From Mesorhizobium atlanticum (GTDB taxonomy: Bacteria; Pseudomonadota; Alphaproteobacteria; Rhizobiales; Rhizobiaceae): a stretch of 64,000 nt of DNA. The translations under genes and the position numbers were made by a program. Where the stretch lies: NCBI RefSeq assembly GCF_003289965.1, contig NZ_QMBQ01000009.1:124001-188000 (forward strand). The letters run 5' to 3'. Every line of letters starts with the position of its first letter. Position 1 is the first letter of the stretch. Shown here piece by piece: positions 10,132 to 18,364 of the stretch. A model generated the notes under the pieces. The model had not been told where the DNA came from, did not search any database, and saw only the letters and a list, made by a program, of their open reading frames with translations.

Positions 10132-11469
10132 ATGGACAACTCCGCCGATCTCGCCGTCGCGCAGCCAGGCACTTACGTGCGCTCGCCCTTGTCCGCGGTT
10201 GACCCGACGGTTTACGAACTGCTCGTCAGACAAGAGCAACAGGAGCGCACGACGCTCAAGCTCATCGCTTCTGAAAATTTTGCCTCCTCGGCGGTACTGG
10301 AAGCGACTGGGTCGATTTTCACAAACAAGTACGCCGAGGGATACCCCGGTGCGCGCTACTATGCGGGAACCGAGATCGTCGATGAGCTCGAGAACCTCGC
10401 CATCGAGCGCTTGAAGAAACTATTTGGAAGCGAACACGCCAATGTCCAGCCTTATTCCGGCTCGCCGGCCAATCAGGCTGTCTATCGCGCGCTTTTGAAG
10501 CCCTGCGACAAAGTCATGGGCTTGCCCATTCCGCAAGGCGGTCATCTGACCCACGGTTGGGCCATCAACTTTTCCGGAACTGACTATCGACGGGTTCCTT
10601 ATGGGCTGCACGAAAAGACGCAGGAAATCGACTATGACAGCTTGCGCGACACAGCCAAGCGGGAACGGCCGCGGCTCATTTGGGTGGGCGGAACCGCTTA
10701 CCCGCGTATGTTTGACTATGCGGCGATGGCCGAGATCGCCCTCGAGCTGAACGCCTACCTCGTGGCCGACATCGCTCACATCAGCGGCTTGATTGCCGCA
10801 GGAGCGCACCCGAACCCGGTGCCTCATTGCGATGTCGTCAGCAGCACGTCCCACAAATCGATCCGCGGTCCTCGCGGCGGCTTCATTTTGTCAAGAAACG
10901 AAGATCGCTATCAAACCGTCTATCATCCGAAGGCCAAATACAATCTCGCCAGACGGATTGATCGCGCGGTCTTCCCTCACCTGCAAGGCGGGCCACATAT
11001 GAACGTTATCGCTGCGCTCGCAGTCGCCCTGCAGGAAGCCGCGAACCCCTCCTTCCGTAGCTACGGCCAACAGACCGTCAAGAATGCCCAGGCTCTGGCC
11101 CAGGCGCTTCTTGAGCGAGGCTATGACCTGGTTACCGGGGGGACAGATAATCACATGCTGATTCTCGACCTGCGCAATCGACCACTGTCAGGCAAAGCCT
11201 ACGCGGAGCTGTTAGCAAAGGCTGGCATCATTACGAACTTCAACATGGTGCCGGGCGATCCGCGCGACCCGGCGGTTACAAGCGGAATTCGCCTGGGAAC
11301 GCCAGCTGTGACGTCAATGGGCATGCGCGAGGCGCAAATGATGCAGGTTGCTGGGTTCATTGACGCCGTGCTCCGGCGGCCAGACGATGAAGATCTCCAT
11401 GCCAGCGTGCGAAGAGACGTTGCCGACCTGTGCGCTGCGTTCGAAGTCCCCGGCATTGCCGATAGGTAG
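10132..11469 (+). CDS. glyA: serine hydroxymethyltransferase GlyA
   Basis: PLP enzyme that converts serine plus tetrahydrofolate into glycine plus 5,10-methylene-tetrahydrofolate, the C1 donor used for methionine methylation. 445 residues. Seen are the N-terminal LIASENFASSAVLEA, the YAEGYPGARYYAG loop, NVQPYSGSPANQAVY and the PLP-lysine motif STSHKSIRGPRGGFI near residue 240. It is more divergent than a housekeeping GlyA (for example SHKSIRGP where THKTLRGP is usual), which suits an island paralogue. It precedes metK by 55 bases and probably shares a transcript with the ArsR regulator. Confidence 0.93.
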   Translation: MDNSADLAVAQPGTYVRSPLSAVDPTVYELLVRQEQQERTTLKLIASENFASSAVLEATGSIFTNKYAEGYPGARYYAGTEIVDELENLAIERLKKLFGSEHANVQPYSGSPANQAVYRALLKPCDKVMGLPIPQGGHLTHGWAINFSGTDYRRVPYGLHEKTQEIDYDSLRDTAKRERPRLIWVGGTAYPRMFDYAAMAEIALELNAYLVADIAHISGLIAAGAHPNPVPHCDVVSSTSHKSIRGPRGGFILSRNEDRYQTVYHPKAKYNLARRIDRAVFPHLQGGPHMNVIAALAVALQEAANPSFRSYGQQTVKNAQALAQALLERGYDLVTGGTDNHMLILDLRNRPLSGKAYAELLAKAGIITNFNMVPGDPRDPAVTSGIRLGTPAVTSMGMREAQMMQVAGFIDAVLRRPDDEDLHASVRRDVADLCAAFEVPGIADR

Positions 11470-11524
11470 GGCGGGCTAAGCAAAATCGCCCCACACAATC
11501 CAACACCCAAAAACGAGGCGTTTC

Positions 11525-12721
11525 ATGGCTAGGCAGTTCGTGTTCTCTTCCGAATCGGTTGGCGCGGGACACCCCGATAAGCTCGCCGACAATATCTCGG
11601 ACGCAATCCTCGATGCGGTGCTGCGTTTCGATCCGAAGGCGCGCGTCGCTTGTGAAGCCCTGGTAAAGACATGTGAAACCTTGGTGAAGACAGGAACGGT
11701 CGTTCTGGCTGGCGAGATTACCAGCGATGCAACGATCGACTACGGCCAAGTTGCCCGCGATACGATTGTTGAGATTGGATACGACGATGAGGCGATTGGC
11801 TTTGACGGCCGGCGTTGCTCCATCGTTTATGCCCTCACCGAGCAGTCACCCGACATTAGCCAAGGCGTTGACGAGGGTCGGGGGCAGGATCTCGAACAGG
11901 GGGCCGGAGATCAGGGCCTCATGTTCGGCTATGCATGCCGCGAGACCGATACTTTGATGCCTTTGCCGATCCAGCTCGCCCACCGCTTGACGAAAAGACA
12001 GGCGGATGTCCGCAAGGCAGGAGATCTTAGCTGGTTACGCCCTGACGTGAAATCCCAAGTCTCCGTGCGTTATGAGGGCTTGCGGCCCGTCGCCCTGGAT
12101 ACCATCGTAGTGTCGACGCAACACAATGAGCAGGTCTCACAAGAGACAGTTCGCGAGGGTGTCATTGAGGAAATAATAATGCCGGTCCTACCGACCGACC
12201 TGGAAACGAAAGACGTCAGGATTCTGGTCAACCCGACGGGTCGGTTCGTGGTCGGGGGGCCACGCGGCGACTGCGGCCTCACCGGACGCAAGATTATCGT
12301 CGATTCCTACGGTGGAATGGGGCGTCATGGCGGCGGCGCCTTTTCGGGCAAGGACCCGTCCAAGGTTGACCGCTCGGCTGCCTATGCCGCCCGATATGTC
12401 GCGAAGAATGTGGTGGCCAGCGGACTGGCGGACGTCTGCGAGGTGCAGCTCGCTTACGCGATCGGCGTGGCAAGTCCGGTTTCTGTCATGGTCAACACTT
12501 TCGGGACGGCAAGGGTTGAGGAAAGGCGGATCGAGGCGCTCATTCTTGAGCTGTTCGATCTCAGACCGAAGGGCATTATCAAGATGCTCGACCTGTTACG
12601 CCCGATTTACCGCAAGACCGCGACCTATGGGCATTTCGGGCGTGAAGAGCCTGAGTTTACCTGGGAAAGGACAGACAGAGCCGACGACTTGCGGCGAGAG
12701 GCAGGGCTCGCCGCCCCATGA
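11525..12721 (+). CDS. metK: S-adenosylmethionine synthetase MetK
   Basis: Makes SAM from methionine and ATP. 398 residues, full length. Motifs: GAGHPDKLADNISDAILDA at the N-terminus (substrate/metal site), GAGDQGLMFGYAC near residue 128, and GGGAFSGKDPSKVDRSAAYA near residue 270 (phosphate loop). The C-terminus ends in the usual YGHFGREEPEFTWERTD block. It follows glyA and is the second enzyme of the methyl-cycle group. A fragment resembling the end of this gene and its downstream spacer lies at 16350-16500. Confidence 0.96.
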   Translation: MARQFVFSSESVGAGHPDKLADNISDAILDAVLRFDPKARVACEALVKTCETLVKTGTVVLAGEITSDATIDYGQVARDTIVEIGYDDEAIGFDGRRCSIVYALTEQSPDISQGVDEGRGQDLEQGAGDQGLMFGYACRETDTLMPLPIQLAHRLTKRQADVRKAGDLSWLRPDVKSQVSVRYEGLRPVALDTIVVSTQHNEQVSQETVREGVIEEIIMPVLPTDLETKDVRILVNPTGRFVVGGPRGDCGLTGRKIIVDSYGGMGRHGGGAFSGKDPSKVDRSAAYAARYVAKNVVASGLADVCEVQLAYAIGVASPVSVMVNTFGTARVEERRIEALILELFDLRPKGIIKMLDLLRPIYRKTATYGHFGREEPEFTWERTDRADDLRREAGLAAP

Positions 12722-13363
12722 GAGCCGACGCTAAATGGATCGGCACGCGGAACGCCCTCCCAATGACCAGACCTGCCCCCGGCCGCCATGACGGAAAGGC
12801 GCGATCGCGAGCATGGCGCCAAAGAAGCAAGGTTCAAAAGGAAGTCTTCTGGGCGACCCAGCTATGTCCGACCTCCGACATTCGTCGCGGAACCGACATA
12901 TCGACGTCGCCCTGAGCATGGAAGAGACCTTCCCTTGCCAGTGGAGCCGCCTCGTTCGACCATGCAACGTGGGGGGCTTCATGCGGCGAGATCACGCTGA
13001 TGGATAAGAGATTCTTGGCTGCTCACATCATCTCTTTGCGCTCTTAGAACGTTGTCGGGCATGATGCGACTGGCGGTGACGCAGTGGATTGCGTAGTGGG
13101 CAAACCGGCTTGAAGACGGACGGCGCTCTGCCTTTCTTTCGTGTGGCAGATATGCGACAAGGCGACGCGCAACGGGTCGCCGATGGCGACATGACATGCT
13201 CGCGGCCACCGGCGGCTTAAGGACTGACCCCTTATGATCGCTGGCCCTTGCAGTGGCCAACGCGGCACGGCATTTGCTTCGTTGATCAGGAATGCGCCGC
13301 GACGTCCGTCGCCTATCGATGGCGTTCCGGGTTCGAAGCTGGAATTCCGATAAAGCCAAGAAG
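12722..13363. other. 640-base spacer between metK and ipt
   Basis: No gene is supported. The first ~40 bases after metK match sequence following the metK fragment near 16450, including AATGGATCGGCA-GCGGAA-GCCC. The rest contains only short overlapping frames on both strands with no recognisable protein. No nod box or -24/-12 promoter was seen, so the ipt promoter is not identified. Confidence 0.5.
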
Positions 13364-14035
13364 ATGCGAATCTGTCTAATCTATGGGCCGACCTGCAGCG
13401 GCAAAACAGACTTCGCAATCCAAGTGGCACGAGATACCGGATGGCCGGTCATCGCGCTGGATCGTGTACAATGCTGCCCTCAAGTTGCCACCGGCAGCGG
13501 ACGTCCTTTGGAGCGGGAACTGCAATTCACTCAGCGAATTTATCTGGATTCCCGCCCGCTCGCCGCCGGTGTGATTGAGCCTGAGGCCGCCCATCTCCAG
13601 CTCAAATCGCAGGTGGAGCGCCGCAAATCTGAATCTGGCCTCATCCTCGAAGGCGGGTCGATCTCGCTTCTGAATAGCATGGCACGAAGCTGCTATTGGG
13701 ATGGCGGTTTTCAGTGGCACATCAAGCGGCTGCGCCTTGGGTGTCCGGACCTCTTCCTGGCGCGAGCCAAACGTCGCGTCATGGAAATGTTGGCCATTAG
13801 AGAAGAGCGCCCGTCGCTGCTGCAGGAATTGGCAGATCTCTGGAAAGAGGACGCCAATGGCCCGATCCTGGAAGACATCGACGGCTATCGTTGCACTATA
13901 CGTTTCGCCAGAGAGCGCAATCTTGCAATCAGCGCGTTGTTGCGCCTTAGTCCCGAGCGGCAGCAGGAACTCATAGAGGCAATTGCCGACGAATACCTTG
14001 AACACGCCAATTGGCAGGAGCGCGATTTTTCCTAA
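13364..14035 (+). CDS. ipt: adenylate dimethylallyltransferase (cytokinin synthase, Tzs/Ipt-like)
   Basis: Transfers a prenyl group from DMAPP or HMBDP to AMP, the first committed step of cytokinin synthesis. It closely follows Agrobacterium Tzs/Tmr: P-loop LIYGPTCSGKT (residues 4-14), GWPVIALDRVQCCPQVATGS, GRPL then RIYLDSRPL, LILEGGSISLLNSMA, and GFQWHIKRLRLG. It ends ELIEAIADEYLEHANWQERD plus two residues, about 20 residues shorter than Tzs, which continues past QERDF; the catalytic core is complete. The tRNA-modifying MiaA family lacks the CCPQ-TGSGRPL pattern. It sits inside the SAM-cycle gene group. GC content and surrounding gene fragments suggest transfer. Confidence 0.93.
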   Translation: MRICLIYGPTCSGKTDFAIQVARDTGWPVIALDRVQCCPQVATGSGRPLERELQFTQRIYLDSRPLAAGVIEPEAAHLQLKSQVERRKSESGLILEGGSISLLNSMARSCYWDGGFQWHIKRLRLGCPDLFLARAKRRVMEMLAIREERPSLLQELADLWKEDANGPILEDIDGYRCTIRFARERNLAISALLRLSPERQQELIEAIADEYLEHANWQERDFS

Positions 14036-14219
14036 CTGGCAGGAAGGTGAAGATGTTCGTCTCGCTCCTCTGCCGACGGCACCATGGAAGAGAAACGCGG
14101 ACTGATTGCCGTGTCAGAGTGAGCGGGTTGTTGCGGCAGTCCAGGTTGAAGGCTTTCGCGGCATGCTGCCGCCATTCGATTTCGTGTTGGCTCCAGCGTC
14201 GCGATTGAACGGTTGAAGC

Positions 14220-14345
14220 GGGTGGACGAGACCGGCAGCGAGGCGCCTGCCAGGTCGGCGGCTACAAGCTGAAGAAGCTATCGGGCTCTTGGCGCGACTG
14301 GCTGATCGAGCGCTGCCGGACGAAGGGCCACGCGGGATTGCGAGG
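14220..14345 (+). pseudogene. IS630-type transposase fragment
   Basis: The translated stretch CQVGGYKLKKLSGSWRDWLI plus ERCRTKG resembles the linker after the N-terminal helix-turn-helix of rhizobial IS630-family transposases. It is about 30 residues long with no continuation into the DDE domain. It indicates a past insertion between ipt and the adenosine-kinase fragment. Confidence is limited by length. Confidence 0.4.
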
Positions 14346-14397
14346 ATCGTGCTGGTCCGACAGCGATGTGATTTCGTTGACGAACTTGAACCGTCTG

Positions 14398-14520
14398 GTC
14401 GGAGTAACCTGGCTATTGTCGACATCGTCGCCCAGAGACGACACGTTCCTCGACACCAACGGCATCGTCAACGGCGAGATGAACCTGATCGGCACGGGCG
14501 CGCTGAGCTGCTGGTTTTTA
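14398..14520 (+). pseudogene. degenerate adenosine kinase N-terminal fragment
   Basis: Over three shifting frames the DNA encodes LAIVDIVAQ, then DDTFLDTNGIVNGEMNLIG, then RAELL. These match the adenosine kinase at 16550 (AIVDIIAQ, DEAFLETNGIIKGAMNLID, RAELL) in the same order. At least two frameshifts are needed and the remainder of the gene is missing, so it is a dead second copy. Together with the metK fragment near 16350 it shows that the methyl-cycle genes were once duplicated or recombined here. Confidence 0.75.
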
Positions 14521-14611
14521 CAAAGCTCTGCTGCCATGGCGGCTCGGCACTGGCGCATAAAATTAGTTTGTTACCCCGGGTAAGCCAAATCGTCGAACGG
14601 GCTTCTCCGAC

Positions 14612-14660
14612 CATTTGGAAAACGGATACGTCTCATCCAAACAATCTATTTTACCAATCC
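14612..14660 (+). promoter_or_regulatory. nod box (NodD-binding promoter element)
   Basis: The core ATCCAAACAATCTATTTTAC followed by CAATCC (14635-14660) matches the conserved half of the rhizobial nod box with essentially no mismatch, and the upstream half contains the GGAT-type block at the right distance (14623-14626). NodD bound to host flavonoids activates transcription from such elements, reading to the right here. The next gene downstream is the fatty-acid hydroxylase at 14926, about 265 bases away, a usual leader length. Confidence 0.93.
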
Positions 14661-14925
14661 GCAAGCATCCCACATAGTCCGCTCCCGCGGTGCCCCGCTG
14701 TGCCGGCGGAACATTCACCGTTTGGATGCGCACCGAAAAGTAAATTGCATGACTGATCATGTGCAATTCCTACTTTCTGCGTTGGTATAGATCCGGTTGC
14801 CGATCTCGATTTTTTCGGGAGGTGCTGGAGATTCATAACTATTGGATTCGGCCGGAAGCGAACATGACTTACTCGATTGTCCGATCTGAAACTGGCGCAG
14901 TTTGAACGATCCGCCGGAGCACACA

Positions 14926-15783
14926 ATGCACTTTCTCGACTTTAATCACATATCTCAGATCTTCGTGGATTCGCTCGAGCTTGTCGTGGTCTTCGCCACC
15001 ATTTGCGCCGCGCTGGAGTTCACCTTACCGGCCTATCGATACAGTCTTGCTTCGTACGCTCGCGGCGTGCGGAATTGGCTTATTCGGCTCGGCTTGGGTG
15101 CCTTTGTTTGGCACTTCTTCGCTGTTGGTCTGGCCCGGCTAGGAGTAAAGCCGCTGGTAACGATCAATTTCGCATCGTTGCTTCACTCGGACAACGCTAT
15201 CATCAACAGCGGATTGGCGGTTCTTTCCGGTGTTTTAGTCGCGATTGCTGGCGACTTCTTTTACTACTGGATGCACCGCGCTCAGCATGCTGTTCCATTC
15301 CTCTGGCGGCTGCACGCTACGCACCACTCGATCCGCGAATTGACGGCATGGAATTGCAATCATCACATCTCCGAGCCACTCGTTTACGCGGCGTTGGTGG
15401 CACTGCCACTCGCTCTGATCCATTTTGAATCTGGCGTGGTGCCCATCGTTGCCATGACGCTGATTACCTTCCAGGCCCATCTTTCTCACTCCAGTACCCG
15501 CATCAATCTTGGCCTGCTGCGATACATTATTGGCGACAACAAATTCCACCGCATCCACCACTCGATGGAATCGCAGCACCGGCATCGAAACTATGGATTC
15601 TTCACAACTATCTGGGACACGGTTTTTCTAACGGCATACTGGCCAAAAACGAACGAGTGGCCGGAGGTTGGCATGCGAAACCAGCCCGAGCCGCTCACCG
15701 TGCGGGACTACATTATGTTCCCATTCGATCGCCGTCGCTGGCGTAAAGCCAAAGTCGGAAATGTTGTAGAGGCTAGGGATTAA
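14926..15783 (+). CDS. membrane fatty-acid hydroxylase / sterol-desaturase family protein behind a nod box
   Basis: 285 residues with hydrophobic segments (VVVFATICAALEFTLPAY, LIRLGLGAFVWHFFAVGLA, LVYAALVALPLALIHF) and the three histidine clusters of the di-iron hydroxylase family: HRAQH near residue 116, HATHHS near 130, and HRIHHSME..HRHRNYG near 208-222. The family inserts oxygen into lipid chains or sterols at the inner membrane. ATG 14926 follows CCGGAG; a TTG at 14902 is also open. The nod box at 14612-14660 points to induction by host flavonoids, so a lipid signal, Nod-factor acyl chain or membrane lipid is a reasonable but unproven substrate. Confidence 0.88.
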   Translation: MHFLDFNHISQIFVDSLELVVVFATICAALEFTLPAYRYSLASYARGVRNWLIRLGLGAFVWHFFAVGLARLGVKPLVTINFASLLHSDNAIINSGLAVLSGVLVAIAGDFFYYWMHRAQHAVPFLWRLHATHHSIRELTAWNCNHHISEPLVYAALVALPLALIHFESGVVPIVAMTLITFQAHLSHSSTRINLGLLRYIIGDNKFHRIHHSMESQHRHRNYGFFTTIWDTVFLTAYWPKTNEWPEVGMRNQPEPLTVRDYIMFPFDRRRWRKAKVGNVVEARD

Positions 15784-16224
15784 AACGGGCGTAGCCGCAC
15801 GCTTCGAATCTGAGAGTCGAAGCCAGAATGCCATGCAAAGAAAGCATGTCTCGAACATCCCACGGAGTCGAACACGCCTCCACCTGTGAAGAACTTTCGT
15901 TGATGAGTGGCGGTGTCGTAGGGAATTTTCCTACCGCCCTGCCGCGTTGATGAGATTCGACCGGAATGGTCGCGCCAGTCCGCGTCGACTTTGCCGACGC
16001 CGCATCGTGAAGTGCCAGCAATCCCTCTCGCGCCTCTGCGCGCTCTGTCCCTCCCGCGACAAGACGGGCATCTGCTTAACGATACGGCTGATCCATTTGA
16101 GACCAGTCAGACGGCGTGGGGCAAACCGGTCAAATAGCTGTTTTGCACCTGCACCGCCCAGTCGCCGGTACCATCAGCCCGCTACCACCTCGGATCGTCT
16201 CCGGCATAGCGTTGCGCTTCGGTT
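15784..16224. other. spacer with no recognisable gene
   Basis: About 440 bases between the hydroxylase and the repeat copy at 16225. Only short frames without recognisable similarity on either strand. Confidence 0.5.
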
Positions 16225-16330
16225 GAGCATTGCAACAGATTCTTCCCAGGAAATTCATAGAGGCTTAGCAACTCCGGATCGCAGCAAATGGTAGGCTGAT
16301 CCCAATTCATTTGAGGTCAGCGAGGTCAAG
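16225..16330 (+). repeat. dispersed ~110-bp repeat, copy 2
   Basis: Second copy of the element at 9359-9472, sharing GCAACAG-TTCTTC, GAAATTCATAGA, TTAGCAAC and ATGGTAG in order. It lies directly before the metK fragment and adenosine kinase, just as copy 1 lies before the glyA-metK block. Confidence 0.6.
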
Positions 16331-16349
16331 CCGGAGTGCACTCATTTCC

Positions 16350-16500
16350 AACCACAAGGCCGCGTTCGATGAGCAATTCGGCCGCGAAGATCTTGAGTTC
16401 ACGTGGGATAGGTCTGGCACTTACGGCGCGTGGCAAGACTCACAGCATCACGAGAGCCGCGCCGAATGGATCGGCATGCGGAAAGCCCATCGCATCGGGT
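16350..16500 (+). pseudogene. metK 3' fragment
   Basis: The frame reads EQFGREDLEFTWDRS, matching the MetK C-terminus (GHFGREEPEFTWERT). Downstream DNA (GAGCCG then AATGGATCGGCATGCGGAAA) also matches the sequence just after the intact metK stop at 12721. So the fragment carries the last ~20 codons of a metK plus its 3' spacer, and leads into adenosine kinase 50 bases later. It implies an ancestral order metK then adenosine kinase. Confidence 0.75.
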
Positions 16501-16549
16501 AACGCCCGGCCGGCAAGTCAGAAAGCGGTGGTCGTTGGCGGAGACATTG

Positions 16550-17542
16550 ATGCCGGAATATGACGTGCTTTGCATCGGCAATGCCATTGTCGACATCATC
16601 GCCCAGTGCGACGAGGCCTTTCTCGAAACCAACGGCATCATCAAGGGCGCGATGAACCTCATCGACGCCAGGCGAGCCGAATTGCTCTACAGCCGCATGG
16701 GACCGGCGATCGAAGCTTCCGGCGGCAGCGCCGGCAACACGGCGGCAGGCGTCGCCAGCCTCGGCGGGCGGGCCGCCTTCTTCGGCAAGGTGTCGAACGA
16801 CGCGCTGGGCGAAATCTACACGCATGACATCCGCGCCCAGGGCGTGGCCTTCGACACCAGGCCGCTCGCGGGCGAGCCGCCGACCGCACGCTCGATGATC
16901 TTCGTGACGCCCGACGGCGAGCGTTCGATGAACACCTATCTCGGCGCCTGCGTCGAGCTTGGGCCCGAGGATGTCGAGGCCGACAAGGCGTCCAGCGCCA
17001 GGGTGACCTATTTCGAGGGCTATCTGTGGGATCCGCCGCGCGCCAAGGAAGCGATCCGGCAGACCGCCAAGCTGGCGCATGCGGCGGGGCGCGAAGTGTC
17101 GATGACGCTGTCGGATTCCTTCTGCGTCGACCGCTACCGCGACGAGTTCCTCGAGCTGATGCGCTCGGGCACCGTCGACATCGTCTTTGCCAACAGCCAC
17201 GAGATCAAGTCGCTCTACCAGACGGCTTCCTTCGAGGAGGCGCTCGACGCCATCCGCAAGGACTGCAAAATAGCTGCCGTCACCCGTTCCGAAAAAGGTT
17301 CGGTGATCGTGCGCGGCGACGAGACCGTCACCATCGAGGCGACGAAGATCAAGGAACTGGTCGATACGACCGGCGCCGGCGATCTTTACGCCGCCGGCTT
17401 CCTTTATGGCTACACGACTGGACGCAGCCTCAAGGATTGCGGCGACCTCGGCTCGCTGGCCGCCGGGCTGGTGATCCAGCAGATCGGCCCGCGCCCGCGC
17501 CAGAATCTCCGCGGCGAGGCGGAACAGGCGGGATTGCTGTAG
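16550..17542 (+). CDS. adenosine kinase (PfkB family)
   Basis: 330 residues. PfkB signatures are clear: CIGNAIVDIIAQCDEAFLET at the N-terminus, GGSAGNTAAGVASLGGRAAF near residue 60, and DTTGAGDLYAAGFLYG near residue 274 with the catalytic Asp. This rhizobial group phosphorylates adenosine to AMP. In a SAM cycle adenosine arises when S-adenosylhomocysteine is cleaved, so removing it pulls the cycle forward; AMP is also the acceptor used by Ipt. ATG 16550 follows GGCGGAG and gives the normal family N-terminus; the frame is open further upstream but reads into the metK fragment region. Codon use is more GC-rich than glyA/metK. Confidence 0.92.
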   Translation: MPEYDVLCIGNAIVDIIAQCDEAFLETNGIIKGAMNLIDARRAELLYSRMGPAIEASGGSAGNTAAGVASLGGRAAFFGKVSNDALGEIYTHDIRAQGVAFDTRPLAGEPPTARSMIFVTPDGERSMNTYLGACVELGPEDVEADKASSARVTYFEGYLWDPPRAKEAIRQTAKLAHAAGREVSMTLSDSFCVDRYRDEFLELMRSGTVDIVFANSHEIKSLYQTASFEEALDAIRKDCKIAAVTRSEKGSVIVRGDETVTIEATKIKELVDTTGAGDLYAAGFLYGYTTGRSLKDCGDLGSLAAGLVIQQIGPRPRQNLRGEAEQAGLL

Positions 17543-18016
17543 GGCGGGCCAAGAACAAGCTGCCCTCCTCCTGGTGCAGGCTGTCCCGGAAAGCGCGGAC
17601 AAATTGGAAAGTCGCATGTGCATCCGACAGCGTGAGGGCTCGCATTCCGATTTGCTGGGCCTAAGGAACCGGTGGGCGCCACTTACCGTGGAGGCTTTAG
17701 GCGACGTTGATACGAGTCGGCGCACGCACGCGAGCATTCTACTACTGAAATATGCGACTCACCTCGCAACTCTGCTGGGCGTCGTCTTCCAAACAGTCCA
17801 AACGGCCTTACCCAAGGGCTGGCAACGTGTGCGTGGCCGGGCCGGGAACGCTGTCCGCCACTCCTCTGAACCGCGACCATTGGTTGATTGGCCCGGTCAC
17901 CCGCAGCGGCCAACGTCCGGCTTCATGTAGCCAAACTGCCTTGCCGTGTGATGAACTAAACATATCGCGATCCACGCCCTTGTTCACCTGAAAACACGCC
18001 GACAGCGAAAGCGATT
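17543..18016. other. spacer between adenosine kinase and the metE regulatory region
   Basis: About 470 bases with no supported gene. Short frames on both strands do not resemble known proteins. The 3' end grades into the inverted repeat and riboswitch that control metE. Confidence 0.5.
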
Positions 18017-18046
18017 TGCATAACGATATAAACATCTCTTTATGCA
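18017..18046 (+). promoter_or_regulatory. inverted repeat at the metE promoter, candidate operator
   Basis: TGCATAA (18017-18023) and TTATGCA (18040-18046) form a perfect inverted repeat, and inside it TATAAA..TTTATG forms a second imperfect dyad. A TTGACA at 18050-18055 directly follows and would start transcription near the riboswitch at 18083. The AT-rich dyad with TCTTTATG resembles what I remember of SahR-type sites in alphaproteobacteria, which would link it to the ArsR protein at 9747; that link is inference. Confidence 0.5.
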
Positions 18047-18082
18047 GTATTGACAAGCGTAGGCCTGCTGTGATTGTCTGCG

Positions 18083-18262
18083 TCCGCGTGGTTCTCCGCA
18101 CGGCGCTGCCGCAGCGGAGCTAAGAGGGAAGCCGGTGCGATGCCGGCGCTGCCCCCGCAACTGTTAGCGGCTAGCCAGCCCACTCATGTCACTGAGGCAA
18201 ACAGCCTCGGGAAGACGGGTAGAGCCATGATCCGCGAGCCAGGAGACCTGCCACGGCGAACT
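18083..18262 (+). ncRNA. adenosylcobalamin riboswitch
   Basis: The conserved cobalamin-aptamer blocks are present in order: AGAGGGAAGCCGGTG, GATGCCGG, the B12 box GCTGCCCCCGCAACTGTTAG, CACT, GGGAAGACGG, ATGATCCGCGAGCCAGGAGA, CCTGCC. It lies about 100 bases before metE, the standard arrangement in which B12 represses the B12-independent methionine synthase. The leader between aptamer and start contains a C-rich run facing GGGGT just before the ATG, which could mask the ribosome site. Confidence 0.97.
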
Positions 18263-18364
18263 TTTGTCCACGGGCGGGGTGTCTCGGTGGGCCGCGGCAG
18301 CTTGGCATACTTTGACCGGGTAGCAGCGCCTTCCTTGCCCCTGCCCTAACCATCGGGGTATGGC

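Noticed and set aside
13044..13430. A 128-codon minus-strand frame upstream of ipt
   Set aside because: It overlaps the start of ipt antisense and shows no recognisable domain.
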